Shown: positions 8,793-18,204 of the stretch, one piece after another
Layout: every line of letters begins with the position of its first letter
Numbering within the stretch: position 1 is the first letter of the stretch
From: Algoriphagus sp. NG3
GTDB lineage: Bacteria > Bacteroidota > Bacteroidia > Cytophagales > Cyclobacteriaceae
NCBI RefSeq assembly: GCF_034119865.1
Contig: NZ_CP139421.1
Location: forward strand, 5,807,501 to 5,871,500
Reading direction: 5' to 3'
DNA length: 64,000 nucleotides
Made by a program: the position numbers and the translations under genes
Notes under the pieces: model-generated
The model's input: only the letters and a program-made list of their open reading frames with translations
Database searches by the model: none
What the model was told of the DNA's origin: nothing

Positions 8793-9791
8793 TTATTTTT
8801 CTCTGTGAATCAAGTCCTGAGTTAATTTTTTGAGTTCGGTGAAGTAATCTTCATTTTGGAAATTAATCGCGTCATATTGGGCAAAACCAGCTTGGAAATA
8901 GGAGTTCATCTTAGATTCAGTCAGCTCTTTAATTCCTAATTTATCATAGATAGCACGCACGGCCTTTACTTTCTCAGCCTTATCAAAGTCGGCAAGAGAA
9001 AGCCAATAGTCCAAAAGCTTTTTGTCCTCATTTTTGGCTAGTTCCAAAGCCTTGATGAGGAGGAAAGTCTTTTTGTTGGAAATAATATCTCCACCCACTT
9101 GCTTGCCGAATTTTGTCTGATCTGCATATACATCGAGCAGGTCATCTTTTAGCTGGAAACCTACTCCCACATTCACCCCAAAATCATACAGTTTCTGAGC
9201 GTCTTCATTTTCTGCCCCGGCAAGCAAAGCGCCTAGTTGGAGAGCAAATCCCAGTAGCACTGCAGTCTTTAGGCGGATCATTGTAAGGTATTCCTCCTCC
9301 GTCACAGTCTCTAAGGATTCAAAATTCATATCGAACTGCTGCCCTTCACATACTTCGGAAGCCGTTTTATTAAAAAGGCGAATAACTTCTCCGAGTTTTT
9401 CAGCAGGAGTAAGCAGTAGTAAGTCATAGGCTTTTACAAGCATGACATCTCCGGAAAGTATGGCGACATTCTTGTTCCATTTTACATGTACAGCTTCCCT
9501 TCCTCTACGCAAGGGAGCATCATCCATGATGTCATCGTGCATGAGTGTGAAGTTATGGAAAACCTCTACCGCTGAAGCCTGACTTAAAATAGCTTCCGGA
9601 TTCGGCTTATATATTCCATAGGATAACAAACTCAGCAATGGACGGATTCGCTTACCGTCTAGGCTTAGTATATAGGTGATAGGATCATAAAGTTCTCGGG
9701 GTGATTTTCCTAACTCTAAAGCACTCGGTAGGTTCTGAATAAAGTTTTCCAGCTTACCTAATAACTCGTGCGCGTGGTTTTTTCTTGTCAT
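8793..9791 (-). CDS. Polyprenyl (farnesyl/geranylgeranyl-type) diphosphate synthase
   Basis: Elongates allylic diphosphates with isopentenyl diphosphate to give prenyl precursors of quinones, carotenoids or undecaprenyl carriers. Both aspartate motifs are present: DDIMD in LMHDDIMDDAPLRRG and DDLLD in GFQLKDDLLDVYAD, as well as GKRIRPLL for diphosphate binding. I chose ATG 9791 (MTRKNHAHELL); an upstream TTG at 9800 is also open. Either start lies inside the 3' end of rnr, so the two genes overlap by about 38 bp and are probably translationally coupled. Chain length cannot be read with certainty. Confidence 0.93.
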   Translation of the reverse strand: MTRKNHAHELLGKLENFIQNLPSALELGKSPRELYDPITYILSLDGKRIRPLLSLLSYGIYKPNPEAILSQASAVEVFHNFTLMHDDIMDDAPLRRGREAVHVKWNKNVAILSGDVMLVKAYDLLLLTPAEKLGEVIRLFNKTASEVCEGQQFDMNFESLETVTEEEYLTMIRLKTAVLLGFALQLGALLAGAENEDAQKLYDFGVNVGVGFQLKDDLLDVYADQTKFGKQVGGDIISNKKTFLLIKALELAKNEDKKLLDYWLSLADFDKAEKVKAVRAIYDKLGIKELTESKMNSYFQAGFAQYDAINFQNEDYFTELKKLTQDLIHREK

Positions 9792-11955
9792 TATCGGCAA
9801 ATTCCAAATCTATCGTTCTACGGTCAATATCAGTATTTACTACCCTGACCTTTACTTTATCACCCAAAGTGATCATTTTTTTTGTTTTCGAGCCCACTAA
9901 CCGCATGTTTTTCTGGTCGAAGTCGTAGTAATCATCATCCATGTCCTGGACTCTAATCATGCCTTCACACTTCGTCTCAGTGATTTCTACGAAAACTCCC
10001 CATTCGGTCACTCCGGCTACAATTCCTTCGTAATCCTTGTCCTCAGCCAATGACATAAACTCCACTTGCTTGTACTTGATGGAAGCTCTCTCGGCATCTG
10101 CGGCACGTTTTTCCCGTTCTGAAGAATGAACACATTTTTGTTCCCAATCTTCAGCATCGGGGGATTTGCCGCCTTCTAAGTATAGTTCGAGAAGTCTGTG
10201 CACCATCATATCAGGGTATCTTCTGATAGGGGAGGTGAAATGGGAATAATGGGCAAATGCAAGCCCAAAGTGACCCTTCGGTTCTGTAGTATATTTGGCT
10301 TTGGCCATACTGCGGATCGCTAATTGCTCAAGTACATTTTGCTCAGGCTTGCCCTGGATGTCTTCCATCAGCTTGTTTAGCGCAGTGGAAATATTCTTCT
10401 CATTTTCTATGTCAAAGGGATGACCAAATCGTTTTGCAAAGCCGGAAAAGGTGTCTAAGCGATCCATGTCCGGTGAATCATGCGTTCGATATACAAAAGT
10501 ATCTTTTCCTTTATTCTTATTAAAAATAAATTCAGCAACGTATTTATTAGCCAAAAGCATGAATTCCTCAATAAGCTTATGGATGTCTTTACGCTCTTTG
10601 ATCATCAGTCCTAGCGGAGTGCCTTTTTCATCCAGCTTGAATTTGACTTCTACTGTTTCAAAGTTAACAGCCCCGTGTTTGAATCGACGTTGTCTTATTT
10701 TCTTTGCCATTTCATTTAGCAAAGTCAGTTCCTCGAAGAAATCCCCAGCTTGAGTGTCTATATTTTCCTGAGCATCTTCATAGGCATATCTTCTGTCAGA
10801 ATGGATGACGGTTTTTCCTATCCAGTGTTTTTTTACATTGGCTTGGTCATCCACTTCAAATACACAGGCAAATGTCAGTTTGTCCTCATTGGGACGAAGG
10901 GAGCATAAGCCATTGCTTAGGCGCTCAGGCAGCATAGGTATAGTCCTGTCTACCAAATAGACAGAAGTAGCCCGATTATAAGCCTCCTTCTCTAAGGCAG
11001 TTTTTGGCTGTACATAGTGGGTCACATCTGCGATGTGGACTCCGATTTCATGGTTGCCATTTTCTAATTTCCTATATGAGATAGCATCATCAAAATCCTT
11101 TGCGTCAGCAGGGTCAATAGTAAAGGTCAATACATCCCTAAAGTCTTTACGCTTCTTGATTTCTTTTGCAGTGATTTTTTCCGAAATAGCTTCTGCTTCT
11201 TTTTCTGGTTCCTCTGGATACTCGAAAGGCAACCCAAATTCTGCCATGATGGAGTGTATCTCTACTTCATGCTCTCCGGCTTTACCCAGGACACGTGTTA
11301 CTTCACCGGTTGGGTTCTTGTCACCCTCTCTCCATTCAGTTAATTTGACTACTACTTTTTCTCCATGCTGAGCGCCGTTCAGGCCTCCCCGGTGTACAAA
11401 GATGTCCTTATGCATTTTTTTGAAGTCTGGAACTACAAATGCAAATCGTGGAGATATTTCTACCCGACCTACGAATTCATCCCGGTTTCTTTCTACCACT
11501 TCCAGTACCTTACCTTCCACACGTCCGGTTTTTCCTTTAAGCGGATAGACCATCACACGGACTTTGTCCCCATCGAGTGCTTGCTTGAGATCTGCTTCCT
11601 TCACCAAAATATCCCCATCTACTTTTTCTGGATTGCTTGGGACTATAAATGCAAATCGGGGATTCACAAAGTCCACGATACCTTCAATGAATTCAGGGTC
11701 CTTGGTGGATGAATAATAGTTTCTTGGGTTTCTGGAAACGGAACCCGCTTCCACCAGTTTGCTTAGCACAGGTTCTACTCCTCCCTTAGTCAAAGCGTCC
11801 CTGATTTCTAATTTCTTAATAATCTGTTTGGAGTTAAATTCCTCTCCGTAGTGAGCATCTAAAAATTGGAGGATCCTTCGTGCCAGGCTGGCTGCGTCGG
11901 TTTGTTTTCCCCCTTTATTTTTATTTGAGTTATTTCTATTTGTTTTTCTTCCCAT
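9754..11955 (-). CDS. rnr: Ribonuclease R
   Basis: A processive 3'-5' exoribonuclease that degrades structured RNA and helps in rRNA quality control. The 733-residue protein has a basic low-complexity start, a winged-helix-like segment (about 20-90), cold-shock domains (about 95-240), the RNB catalytic domain (about 270-620), with TIDPADAKDFDDAIS (279-293) carrying the metal-binding aspartates, and a C-terminal S1 domain (about 640-725, YEGIVAGVTEWGVFVEI). The tail after S1 is short. It overlaps the polyprenyl synthase gene downstream and follows an exonuclease gene, so two nucleases share one operon. Confidence 0.95.
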   Translation of the reverse strand: MGRKTNRNNSNKNKGGKQTDAASLARRILQFLDAHYGEEFNSKQIIKKLEIRDALTKGGVEPVLSKLVEAGSVSRNPRNYYSSTKDPEFIEGIVDFVNPRFAFIVPSNPEKVDGDILVKEADLKQALDGDKVRVMVYPLKGKTGRVEGKVLEVVERNRDEFVGRVEISPRFAFVVPDFKKMHKDIFVHRGGLNGAQHGEKVVVKLTEWREGDKNPTGEVTRVLGKAGEHEVEIHSIMAEFGLPFEYPEEPEKEAEAISEKITAKEIKKRKDFRDVLTFTIDPADAKDFDDAISYRKLENGNHEIGVHIADVTHYVQPKTALEKEAYNRATSVYLVDRTIPMLPERLSNGLCSLRPNEDKLTFACVFEVDDQANVKKHWIGKTVIHSDRRYAYEDAQENIDTQAGDFFEELTLLNEMAKKIRQRRFKHGAVNFETVEVKFKLDEKGTPLGLMIKERKDIHKLIEEFMLLANKYVAEFIFNKNKGKDTFVYRTHDSPDMDRLDTFSGFAKRFGHPFDIENEKNISTALNKLMEDIQGKPEQNVLEQLAIRSMAKAKYTTEPKGHFGLAFAHYSHFTSPIRRYPDMMVHRLLELYLEGGKSPDAEDWEQKCVHSSEREKRAADAERASIKYKQVEFMSLAEDKDYEGIVAGVTEWGVFVEITETKCEGMIRVQDMDDDYYDFDQKNMRLVGSKTKKMITLGDKVKVRVVNTDIDRRTIDLEFADNDKKKPRARVIR

Positions 11956-12008
11956 GATTTGGGTGGTTGATTAATGTTAAGGTAAAAAGATTTATGTCCC
12001 TGCGCCCA

Positions 12009-12758
12009 TTAATCTTTACGTTCTTTTTTTGAATCTTCTAAATGGATGATTTCTATTTCTAATTCATCTGACTGCGGGTGCATGGCCATATATACACGGG
12101 CGGTGACTTCCACATCTCTCAGACAGTATTTTTTTATTTTTTCTACATCTTTTTCCAGATGAAAAGTAGTGTTGACCTGACTTCCATCAAGATCATCCTT
12201 TGAAGATGGAATTCCAAAAATTGAAGCCAAAAGCTCCAGGCGGGTGTAGTGCTTATAGTCTCCAAACTTCCAAAGCTCCATCGTGTCTAGATGACGGACC
12301 TCCCACGGCTTTCTCCCGGCTATCTGTAAAGGCTCGGGTAAGGCAACACCTTGGATAAGCATTCTGCGGCAGAGGTATGGGAAATCAAATTCTTTCCCAT
12401 TGTGAGCGCAAAGAATCCATTTTTTCTTTTCTAACAACGCCTTAAATTCCAAAAGAAGTTCCCGTTCATCTTCATGAGCATAACATTTTGACCTAAAAGC
12501 CAGTTTTTTATCTTTCTTTTTCCACTGAAAATACCCCACTCCCACACAGACTACCTGTCCAAATTCAGCATGGATCCCTGCCCGGTCGAAGTACAACTCA
12601 CCGGGATTTAAATTGTTTTCTGCGGATTGTATCAGCTTTTCCTTTTTTATCCACTCCTCCTGAATACGTTCTGGCAGTTCCTCAAATTTCTCAGTCAGAG
12701 ACGCCGTTTCAATATCCAGAAACAGAATATCATTCAGTTGATCAAAAAAATCTGCCAT
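12009..12758 (-). CDS. Predicted DEDDy 3'-5' exonuclease (PolB-like, RNase H fold)
   Basis: A 249-residue soluble protein with the exonuclease motifs of the RNase H-like superfamily: Exo I FLDIETASL (Asp15, Glu17), Exo II CAHNGKEFDFPYLCRRM (about 117-133) and Exo III YCLRDVEVTARVY, where the YxxxD spacing marks the DEDDy class. It matches the predicted PolB-related exonucleases that occur as stand-alone proteins in Bacteroidota. Its DNA or RNA preference is unknown. It lies 53 bp upstream of rnr and 9 bp downstream of the unknown gene at 12768-13169. Confidence 0.8.
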   Translation of the reverse strand: MADFFDQLNDILFLDIETASLTEKFEELPERIQEEWIKKEKLIQSAENNLNPGELYFDRAGIHAEFGQVVCVGVGYFQWKKKDKKLAFRSKCYAHEDERELLLEFKALLEKKKWILCAHNGKEFDFPYLCRRMLIQGVALPEPLQIAGRKPWEVRHLDTMELWKFGDYKHYTRLELLASIFGIPSSKDDLDGSQVNTTFHLEKDVEKIKKYCLRDVEVTARVYMAMHPQSDELEIEIIHLEDSKKERKD

Positions 12759-12767
12759 AAGCGATGG

Positions 12768-13169
12768 TTAAGCATGAAGAACTCCTTCCAGTCCGATCTC
12801 TGGAATCATCTTCATAAAACCAGGATCGAAACTACCTGAAGTAAAGATAAACTTTTTATCAAAAATCTGATCCAAAATATAGTAACTGACCCAAAACTCA
12901 TTGTTCAAGACAAAGACTTCCGGATCAATGGATTCTACTTTGGCTACGGATTGTTCTCCTAGCTCACCTATCATGTGTCGAAGAGTTGAGGTCTTTTTCA
13001 TTTCGCCATGTAGCTCTCCAGATCCCTTGGAAGTGATCAATACATTCTTTAGCTCAATCATATTGAGGTTGATGATATATACTCCCCATTCCGTTCCTGA
13101 GGCCGTTTCTTCTTTGGCAATGGCCATTTTTACACCTGTCACCGGACTAAAATCTATGTCTTTTTTCAT
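12768..13169 (-). CDS. Conserved Bacteroidota protein of unknown function
   Basis: A 133-residue soluble protein. Blocks such as EWGVYIINLNMIELKNVLITSKG, KKTSTLRHMIGELG and LNNEFWVSYYILDQIFDKKF recall a family widespread in Bacteroidota that has often been mislabelled as a phenylalanyl-tRNA synthetase subunit; it has no aminoacyl-tRNA synthetase motif. The predicted structure is mainly beta strands. It stands 9 bp before the DEDDy exonuclease gene and 91 bp after lipB, so it may be the first gene of the exonuclease-rnr operon. Function unknown. Confidence 0.75.
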   Translation of the reverse strand: MKKDIDFSPVTGVKMAIAKEETASGTEWGVYIINLNMIELKNVLITSKGSGELHGEMKKTSTLRHMIGELGEQSVAKVESIDPEVFVLNNEFWVSYYILDQIFDKKFIFTSGSFDPGFMKMIPEIGLEGVLHA

Positions 13170-13260
13170 CTGTTTATTTGTTGATTCCTATAGCGAGATG
13201 CGAGTTCATCGCCGAATAGGGATTTGGGGTAGTCTGATTTTCCCTGATATCGTGCTCATT

Positions 13261-13986
13261 TTAGGCTGTATCTGTAACCTCCATTTCAAATAATGCCACG
13301 AGATGTAGCTTTACTTTTTCTTTGACTTCCTGCATTTCCACTGGACTTCCGAGTTCCATTTGAAGCGATGTGACAGCTTTGTCATCTATACCACAGGGGA
13401 CGATATGGCTAAAGTAGCTGATATCCGTATTCACATTAAAAGCAAAACCATGCATGGTGACCCATCTGCTCGATTTTACACCCATCGCACAGATTTTTCT
13501 GGGGTTTTGCTGCTTTATATGATCCACCCATACCCCGGTAAGACCTTCTATTCTCCCTGCTTCAATCCCAAAATCGCCTAAGGTTAAAATGATCGCTTCT
13601 TCAAGAAATCTGAGATATTTGTGAATGTCAGTAAAGAAATTATCCAGATCCAAAATCGGATAACCCACCAACTGTCCAGGCCCATGATAAGTGATGTCTC
13701 CTCCTCGGTTGATTTTGAAGTACTGGGCATTATAGTTACTCAAACCGGATTTATCCAAAAGCAGGTTTTCCTCCTTGCCACTTTTGCCTAGCGTAAATAC
13801 ATGCGGGTGCTCTACAAATAAGATGTAGTTTTCTGTGGGAGACTGCTCATGAATGTCCAAAGATCTGTTTTTGATCTTTAAAGCCACGGTATCAGCAAAT
13901 AGTTTTTCCTGATAATCCCACGCTTTTTGGTAATCTAAATAACCTAAGTCTCGGAATTCTACTCTTTTATTGATAATTTCATTCAT
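13261..13986 (-). CDS. lipB: Octanoyl-[acyl-carrier-protein]:protein N-octanoyltransferase
   Basis: Transfers octanoate from acyl carrier protein to lipoyl domains, the first step of lipoate assembly on 2-oxoacid dehydrogenases; dihydrolipoyl dehydrogenase at the right end of the window acts on such domains. The signature RGGDITYHGPGQLVGYP is intact. The catalytic cysteine is in IVPCGIDDKAVTSL and the catalytic lysine in AMGVKSSRW. The frame is open to an ATG at 14016, but MNEIINKRVEFRDLG at 13986 fits the family start better. Confidence 0.95.
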   Translation of the reverse strand: MNEIINKRVEFRDLGYLDYQKAWDYQEKLFADTVALKIKNRSLDIHEQSPTENYILFVEHPHVFTLGKSGKEENLLLDKSGLSNYNAQYFKINRGGDITYHGPGQLVGYPILDLDNFFTDIHKYLRFLEEAIILTLGDFGIEAGRIEGLTGVWVDHIKQQNPRKICAMGVKSSRWVTMHGFAFNVNTDISYFSHIVPCGIDDKAVTSLQMELGSPVEMQEVKEKVKLHLVALFEMEVTDTA

Positions 13987-14071
13987 TCGGCAAGTCCAAA
14001 GGGATTGAATTTTCATCTGAACCTTCCAAAGGTTCCTTCATTGATTTTTCAAAATTAAACAATTATCCAAG

Positions 14072-14428
14072 ATGGCTGAACACAATGAGACCGGTAAACA
14101 GGCTGAGCAAATGGCTGCTGATTTTTTGATAGCAAAAGGCTATGAACTAGTCACAATGAACTACCGATACAAACATGCTGAGATAGATTTGATTTTAAAG
14201 CATAAAGGACTGTTAATTTTTGTTGAAGTCAAGTTTAGATCAGGTACTGGCTTTGGTTTTGCAGAAGAATTTGTGGATGCTACCAAGCGGAGGCTCATCA
14301 TCAAGGCGGCTGATCAGTACATTTATGAAATAGATTGGCATAATGATATCCGGTTTGATATTGTCGGCGTTTATAGAGATCGCCTTGGCAATATAAATTT
14401 CCGTCATTTTGAGGATGCTTTTTATTAA
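14072..14428 (+). CDS. YraN family (UPF0102) nuclease-like protein
   Basis: A 118-residue protein with the complete UPF0102 pattern: GKQAEQMAADFLIAKGYE (about 8-25), AEIDLIL with the metal-binding Glu-Asp pair, and FVEVKFR, which completes the PD-(D/E)XK-type restriction-endonuclease fold. Proteins of this family are nearly universal in bacteria but poorly characterised; a role in DNA processing is suspected. It is divergent from lipB with 85 bp between the chosen starts and stands alone. Confidence 0.9.
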   Translation: MAEHNETGKQAEQMAADFLIAKGYELVTMNYRYKHAEIDLILKHKGLLIFVEVKFRSGTGFGFAEEFVDATKRRLIIKAADQYIYEIDWHNDIRFDIVGVYRDRLGNINFRHFEDAFY

Positions 14429-14582
14429 GAATCGCAGCCTTATTGACCTTGAAAATAGTTTAACAAAAATGTATCAAGACGGAGCAGAAGGATGAATGTC
14501 TCGCTTGGATATTTGTAGATATACGCATAATCCGGCTAGAATCCGGCTTGCTTCGCACCCTTAAACAAACAACTCTAAACTT

Positions 14583-15110
14583 ATGAAAAAATTAACATTA
14601 ACGTTCTTCTTTGCCCTATTGGGGATTGTCACCTATGCCCAAAGCGATAAGAAGGATAAGCAGATCGAGGCAGATAGCCAAAATGCAAAAGAAGCATTTC
14701 TGAAAGACGATCCCAGTATGCAGGATCTCTTTGATACTTCTTATGGATATATCATCCTGCCCAATGTAGGAAAAGGAGGTTTTGGTATAGGAGGGGCTGC
14801 CGGTAACGGAGTAGCTTATCAGGGTGGAAATCACATAGGATATGCCAAAATGACCCAAGTAACTATAGGTTTCCAAGCTGGGGGACAGGCATATTCGGAA
14901 GTGGTGTTTTTTGAAGATGAGGAAGCTTTTGATCGCTTCAAGGCTAATAATATAGAAATGTCTGCTCAGGTATCTGCTGTAGCTGCCGCATCCGGAGCCT
15001 CTGCCAATGCAAAATACGTGGATGGGGTGGCGGTATTTACCCGTACCAAAGGTGGACTGATGTATGAAGCCTCAGTAGGGGGGCAGCAGTTTAAATTCCG
15101 GGAAAAGTAA
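14583..15110 (+). CDS. Exported lipid-binding SYLF (YSC84-type) domain protein
   Basis: A 175-residue protein with a signal peptide (MKKLTLTFFFALLGIVTYAQ) and one SYLF domain filling the rest: SYGYIILPNVGKGGFGIGGA, VTIGFQAGGQAYSEVVFFED and a C-terminal GLMYEASVGGQQF. SYLF domains bind phosphoinositides in eukaryotes; in bacteria the exported forms have no fixed role, and lipid or envelope binding is inferred. The gene is convergent with the MORN-type gene, with two bases between the stops and no obvious terminator. Confidence 0.85.
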   Translation: MKKLTLTFFFALLGIVTYAQSDKKDKQIEADSQNAKEAFLKDDPSMQDLFDTSYGYIILPNVGKGGFGIGGAAGNGVAYQGGNHIGYAKMTQVTIGFQAGGQAYSEVVFFEDEEAFDRFKANNIEMSAQVSAVAAASGASANAKYVDGVAVFTRTKGGLMYEASVGGQQFKFREK

Positions 15111-15111
15111 T

Positions 15112-15963
15112 TCAATTGTCTTTTCTGTATACGAGATTTCCGTCCTTATCCCATTCAGCCCGGATATAAGGACGGAAATTTTTTGTATAAGCTGTTTCCT
15201 GGTATTGGATTTCTCTTTTGCGGATCGCCCTAGTGTTATTTGTGTCCCAGTATTCGGTCCATAGCCCCACCTTTTCACCATACTGGTATTCTCCGGTCAC
15301 AGCCACTTGTTTATCTTCATAGAAGTGGAAGTAATTCCCTTCTTCGAGGGTGTACTGGACGGGGATTATTTCTTTGATTGTTTTGGAAGTCTGGTCGTAA
15401 TATCTGACTCGGGATTCCCGTGGCCAGCCGGCATCAAAGTGATTTTTGTCCTGAAGTACATTTTTGGAATCAAAAAGCATCCAGGTTTTATGTTTGGTGC
15501 CGTAGTAAAACATCCCACTTTCCACGGTAACTTCATTGATAATTCTTTCATAGGGGCCATGAAGGAGGTAGCCTGTGCCTGCAACGTACCCCTCTGATTT
15601 CACTGCTCTTTCCTGTGTGTCAAACCAGTAAACATCCCGGATATAGGGATCCGGTTTCTTTTCCGCATCGGTATAATTAAAGTATTCCAATATTTGTTGA
15701 CCACGGATTTCTTTCCGGGTGTATCCTTTTCTTGTTTTGATTCCAAACCATTCATTCTTCTTGGCCTTTTTCTTTTTTTCCTTTTTCTCTTCTTTCTCTT
15801 TGGTGTCATCAAAGAGCATGAGAGGCATGGTGGTAGGAAGTAGAGCGGAGTTGACTACCCCGCTGGAGTCAGGGTCTGATTTAGGATTTGATTCATCTTC
15901 TTGGGCAAAAGATGAGTTGCTCAAAACCAGTAAGAATAGAAAACTGATATAAAATCGTCTCAT
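15112..15963 (-). CDS. Exported protein with MORN-like (YwqK-type) repeats
   Basis: A 283-residue protein with a signal peptide (residues 1-20, ending SSFAQ), a highly charged Lys/Glu linker (about 55-72) and a C-terminal half with short repeats built on Gly-Tyr/Trp patterns (GYLLHGPYERI, GMFYYGTKHKTWMLFD, GEYQYGEKVGLWTEYWD), as in MORN-variant or YwqK-like proteins. Such repeats form elongated beta-sheets and may bind lipids or partner proteins. Specific function unknown. The charged linker is unusual and could be a flexible spacer. Confidence 0.6.
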   Translation of the reverse strand: MRRFYISFLFLLVLSNSSFAQEDESNPKSDPDSSGVVNSALLPTTMPLMLFDDTKEKEEKKEKKKKAKKNEWFGIKTRKGYTRKEIRGQQILEYFNYTDAEKKPDPYIRDVYWFDTQERAVKSEGYVAGTGYLLHGPYERIINEVTVESGMFYYGTKHKTWMLFDSKNVLQDKNHFDAGWPRESRVRYYDQTSKTIKEIIPVQYTLEEGNYFHFYEDKQVAVTGEYQYGEKVGLWTEYWDTNNTRAIRKREIQYQETAYTKNFRPYIRAEWDKDGNLVYRKDN

Positions 15964-16033
15964 TGTTTATAAAAACGCAATTTACTTCTGTGTATTTTAT
16001 CCAAAAATAACATTTCGGGATCAAAAGCTGTCG

Positions 16034-16068
16034 ATTGTTTAGATTTTATAATCTTCTCTCTATTTTTG
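16034..16068 (+). promoter_or_regulatory. Promoter of the aspartate aminotransferase gene
   Basis: TATTTTTG at 16061-16068 matches the -7 consensus TAnnTTTG exactly; ATTG at 16034-16037 or TTTA at 16038-16041 could serve as the -33 element. The ATG lies 28 bp downstream of the -7 box. Confidence 0.55.
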
Positions 16069-16096
16069 TGGAATTTGTAAAAAAATCTCTCAAACA

Positions 16097-17299
16097 ATGA
16101 ACTCTATTTTATCAGACCGGATAATCAATATGGAAGAATCAGCCACTCTTGCCATGGCCAAAAAAGCAAGAGAGCTGAAATCCCAAGGAATTGACATCAT
16201 CAGCCTTAGCCTAGGCGAGCCTGACTTCAAAACACCTAAACATATCCAAGAAGCCGCAAAGAGTGCGATTGACGAAGGGAAGTACTTTTCATATCCTCCA
16301 GTAGCGGGTTATCAGGATTTGAGAGAGGCTATCGCTAAGAAACTTCGAGAAGAAAATGAAGTCAATGAAGCGAAAGCTGAGAACATCGTAGTCTCTACCG
16401 GTGCCAAGCATTCCATTGCGAATGTATTTATGTGTATGATCAATGAGGGTGATGAAGTGGTGATCTTCTCACCGTATTGGGTGAGCTATGCCGAGATCAT
16501 CAAGTTGGCAGGTGGTGTGCCAGTGTTGATCGAAGGGACGTTGGAAAATAACTTCAAAGCTACTGCAGCCCAACTGGAAGCTGCCATCACTCCAAAAACA
16601 AAGGGGGTTATTTATTCCTCTCCTTGCAACCCAACTGGGTCTGTATTCAGTAAGGAAGAGCTAGAAGCCATCGCTGAAGTGGTAAAGAAGCATGAGAATA
16701 TCATGGTGATCGCAGATGAAATCTATGAGAAAATCAATTTTGCCGGGAGAAATTATAGCATTGCGTCTTTTCCGGGAATGTTTGACAGAACCATCACTGT
16801 GAATGGCTTTTCCAAAGGTTATGCAATGACCGGCTGGAGAGTAGGATACATCTGTGCCCCACTTTGGATGGCTAAGGCAGTGGAAAAAATACAGGGACAA
16901 TTTACTTCCGGAGGCACTGGTATAGCCCAGCGTGCCGCACTGGCAGGAATAGCCGGAGACCAAGCTCCTACTACTGAGATGGCAAATGCTTACCTGAGAA
17001 GAAGAGGCCTGGTACTTGATCTACTTCGTGATATCCCAGGTATAAAAACCCACGTGCCCGAAGGTGCATTTTATTTCTTTCCTGATGTGACCTCATTCTT
17101 TGGTAAATCTGCCAAAGGACATGATGTAAAAGACGCGGATGATCTTTGCCTGTATCTTTTGGCTGAAGCTCATGTGTCTCTTGTGACAGGAGCGGCTTTT
17201 GGTGCACCGGCTTGTATCAGGCTTTCTTATGCCGCCTCTGATGAGGAACTGGTGGATGCGCTGGGTAGAATGAAGAAAGCACTTGGCGAACTGGCTTAA
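16097..17299 (+). CDS. Pyridoxal-phosphate aspartate aminotransferase (class I)
   Basis: A 400-residue fold-type I aminotransferase. The Schiff-base lysine is Lys240 in NGFSKGYAMTGWRVGY; Asn178 (SSPCNPTG) and Asp207 (IADEIYEKI) contact the cofactor. SLSLGEPDF at 36-44 and the substrate-binding Arg near the C-terminus (CIRLSYA) point to the subgroup Ib of aspartate/prephenate aminotransferases, which convert aspartate and 2-oxoglutarate to oxaloacetate and glutamate. Own promoter; monocistronic, with a terminator about 125 bp after the stop. Confidence 0.92.
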   Translation: MNSILSDRIINMEESATLAMAKKARELKSQGIDIISLSLGEPDFKTPKHIQEAAKSAIDEGKYFSYPPVAGYQDLREAIAKKLREENEVNEAKAENIVVSTGAKHSIANVFMCMINEGDEVVIFSPYWVSYAEIIKLAGGVPVLIEGTLENNFKATAAQLEAAITPKTKGVIYSSPCNPTGSVFSKEELEAIAEVVKKHENIMVIADEIYEKINFAGRNYSIASFPGMFDRTITVNGFSKGYAMTGWRVGYICAPLWMAKAVEKIQGQFTSGGTGIAQRAALAGIAGDQAPTTEMANAYLRRRGLVLDLLRDIPGIKTHVPEGAFYFFPDVTSFFGKSAKGHDVKDADDLCLYLLAEAHVSLVTGAAFGAPACIRLSYAASDEELVDALGRMKKALGELA

Positions 17300-17424
17300 A
17301 TTCGGATAATCCGGAATATTCCTTTAGGGATAAATTGCTTTACGTACATAGCTCGGATGTCAATGGTCATCTACAGCGTGAAATTTAGATTTTGCTGATT
17401 TTAGAATTAAAATGGGCAATCCCT

Positions 17425-17455
17425 CAACCCCGGCAACAGTCGGGGTTGTTTTTTG
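17425..17455 (+). terminator. Intrinsic terminator
   Basis: CAACCCCG (17425-17432) and CGGGGTTG (17441-17448) form a perfect 8-bp stem with an 8-nt loop, followed by six T. It ends the aminotransferase transcript before the glycosyltransferase-like gene. Confidence 0.85.
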
Positions 17456-17493
17456 CCTAGAAAGAAAGGCGTATTTTTGGGAAAACTTACCCT

Positions 17494-18204
17494 ATGGCTG
17501 AAGTACTAGTAATCACCCCCGTAAAAAATTCTCTCGGAACCACCCTGGATACGGCAAAAGCAATTGCCGGGTCTTCTGTGGCTGTACGTCATATTATTTT
17601 CAATGACTTTAGCTCTGAAGAAACCAAAGAGGGCTTAGAGGCAAATGAAGCAGAAATCGGCTATGAGGTGATTCACTTGGAGGATCATACAGATCACCCA
17701 TCACCTAACTACAAGCTGGTGCTGCAGATGGCTCAGAAGATGGCTGAAGAGGATGGGTTGCCTCTTTTGGTCGTTGAATCTGATGTAGTGGTGGCGCACA
17801 ACACTATAGCCGAATTGCTGGACTTTCAGAAATCCAGCAAAAAATCAGGATTGGTAGGGTCGGTGACTGTCGATGAAGACGGTGTGGTTAATTTCCCTTA
17901 CCTGAAATTCAAAGGCGTGAAAGAAGCAGTCATAGAGACAAACCGTAGTTTGAGTTTTTGCTGCACGCTTTTTTCCCGGGAATTTTTAGATCGATATGAT
18001 TTTATAGGCCTTGATGAAGCTAAGGATTGGTACGATACTTTTATTTCCAAAAAATCAGTAGAACTTGGTTTTAATAATCATGTGCTGATGAATGCTCCTG
18101 TCTGGCATAGACCACATGCGAGCAGACCTTGGAAGCAGCTTAAGTACTCAAATCCTTTAAAATATTATTTTCTGAAGTTTTGGAAAGGGATGGATAAGAT
18201 TTGA
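17494..18204 (+). CDS. Glycosyltransferase family 2-like protein
   Basis: A 236-residue cytosolic protein with the GT-A nucleotide-binding start (VLVITPVKNSLGTTLDTAKA, FNDFSSEETKEG), a metal-binding-type ESD in LLVVESDVVV (about residues 91-100), and an acceptor region ending in HRPHASRPWKQLKYSNPLKYY. This is consistent with a divergent family 2 glycosyltransferase. Sugar and acceptor are unknown. It is tail-to-tail with another GT2 gene with no base between the stop codons. Confidence 0.7.
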   Translation: MAEVLVITPVKNSLGTTLDTAKAIAGSSVAVRHIIFNDFSSEETKEGLEANEAEIGYEVIHLEDHTDHPSPNYKLVLQMAQKMAEEDGLPLLVVESDVVVAHNTIAELLDFQKSSKKSGLVGSVTVDEDGVVNFPYLKFKGVKEAVIETNRSLSFCCTLFSREFLDRYDFIGLDEAKDWYDTFISKKSVELGFNNHVLMNAPVWHRPHASRPWKQLKYSNPLKYYFLKFWKGMDKI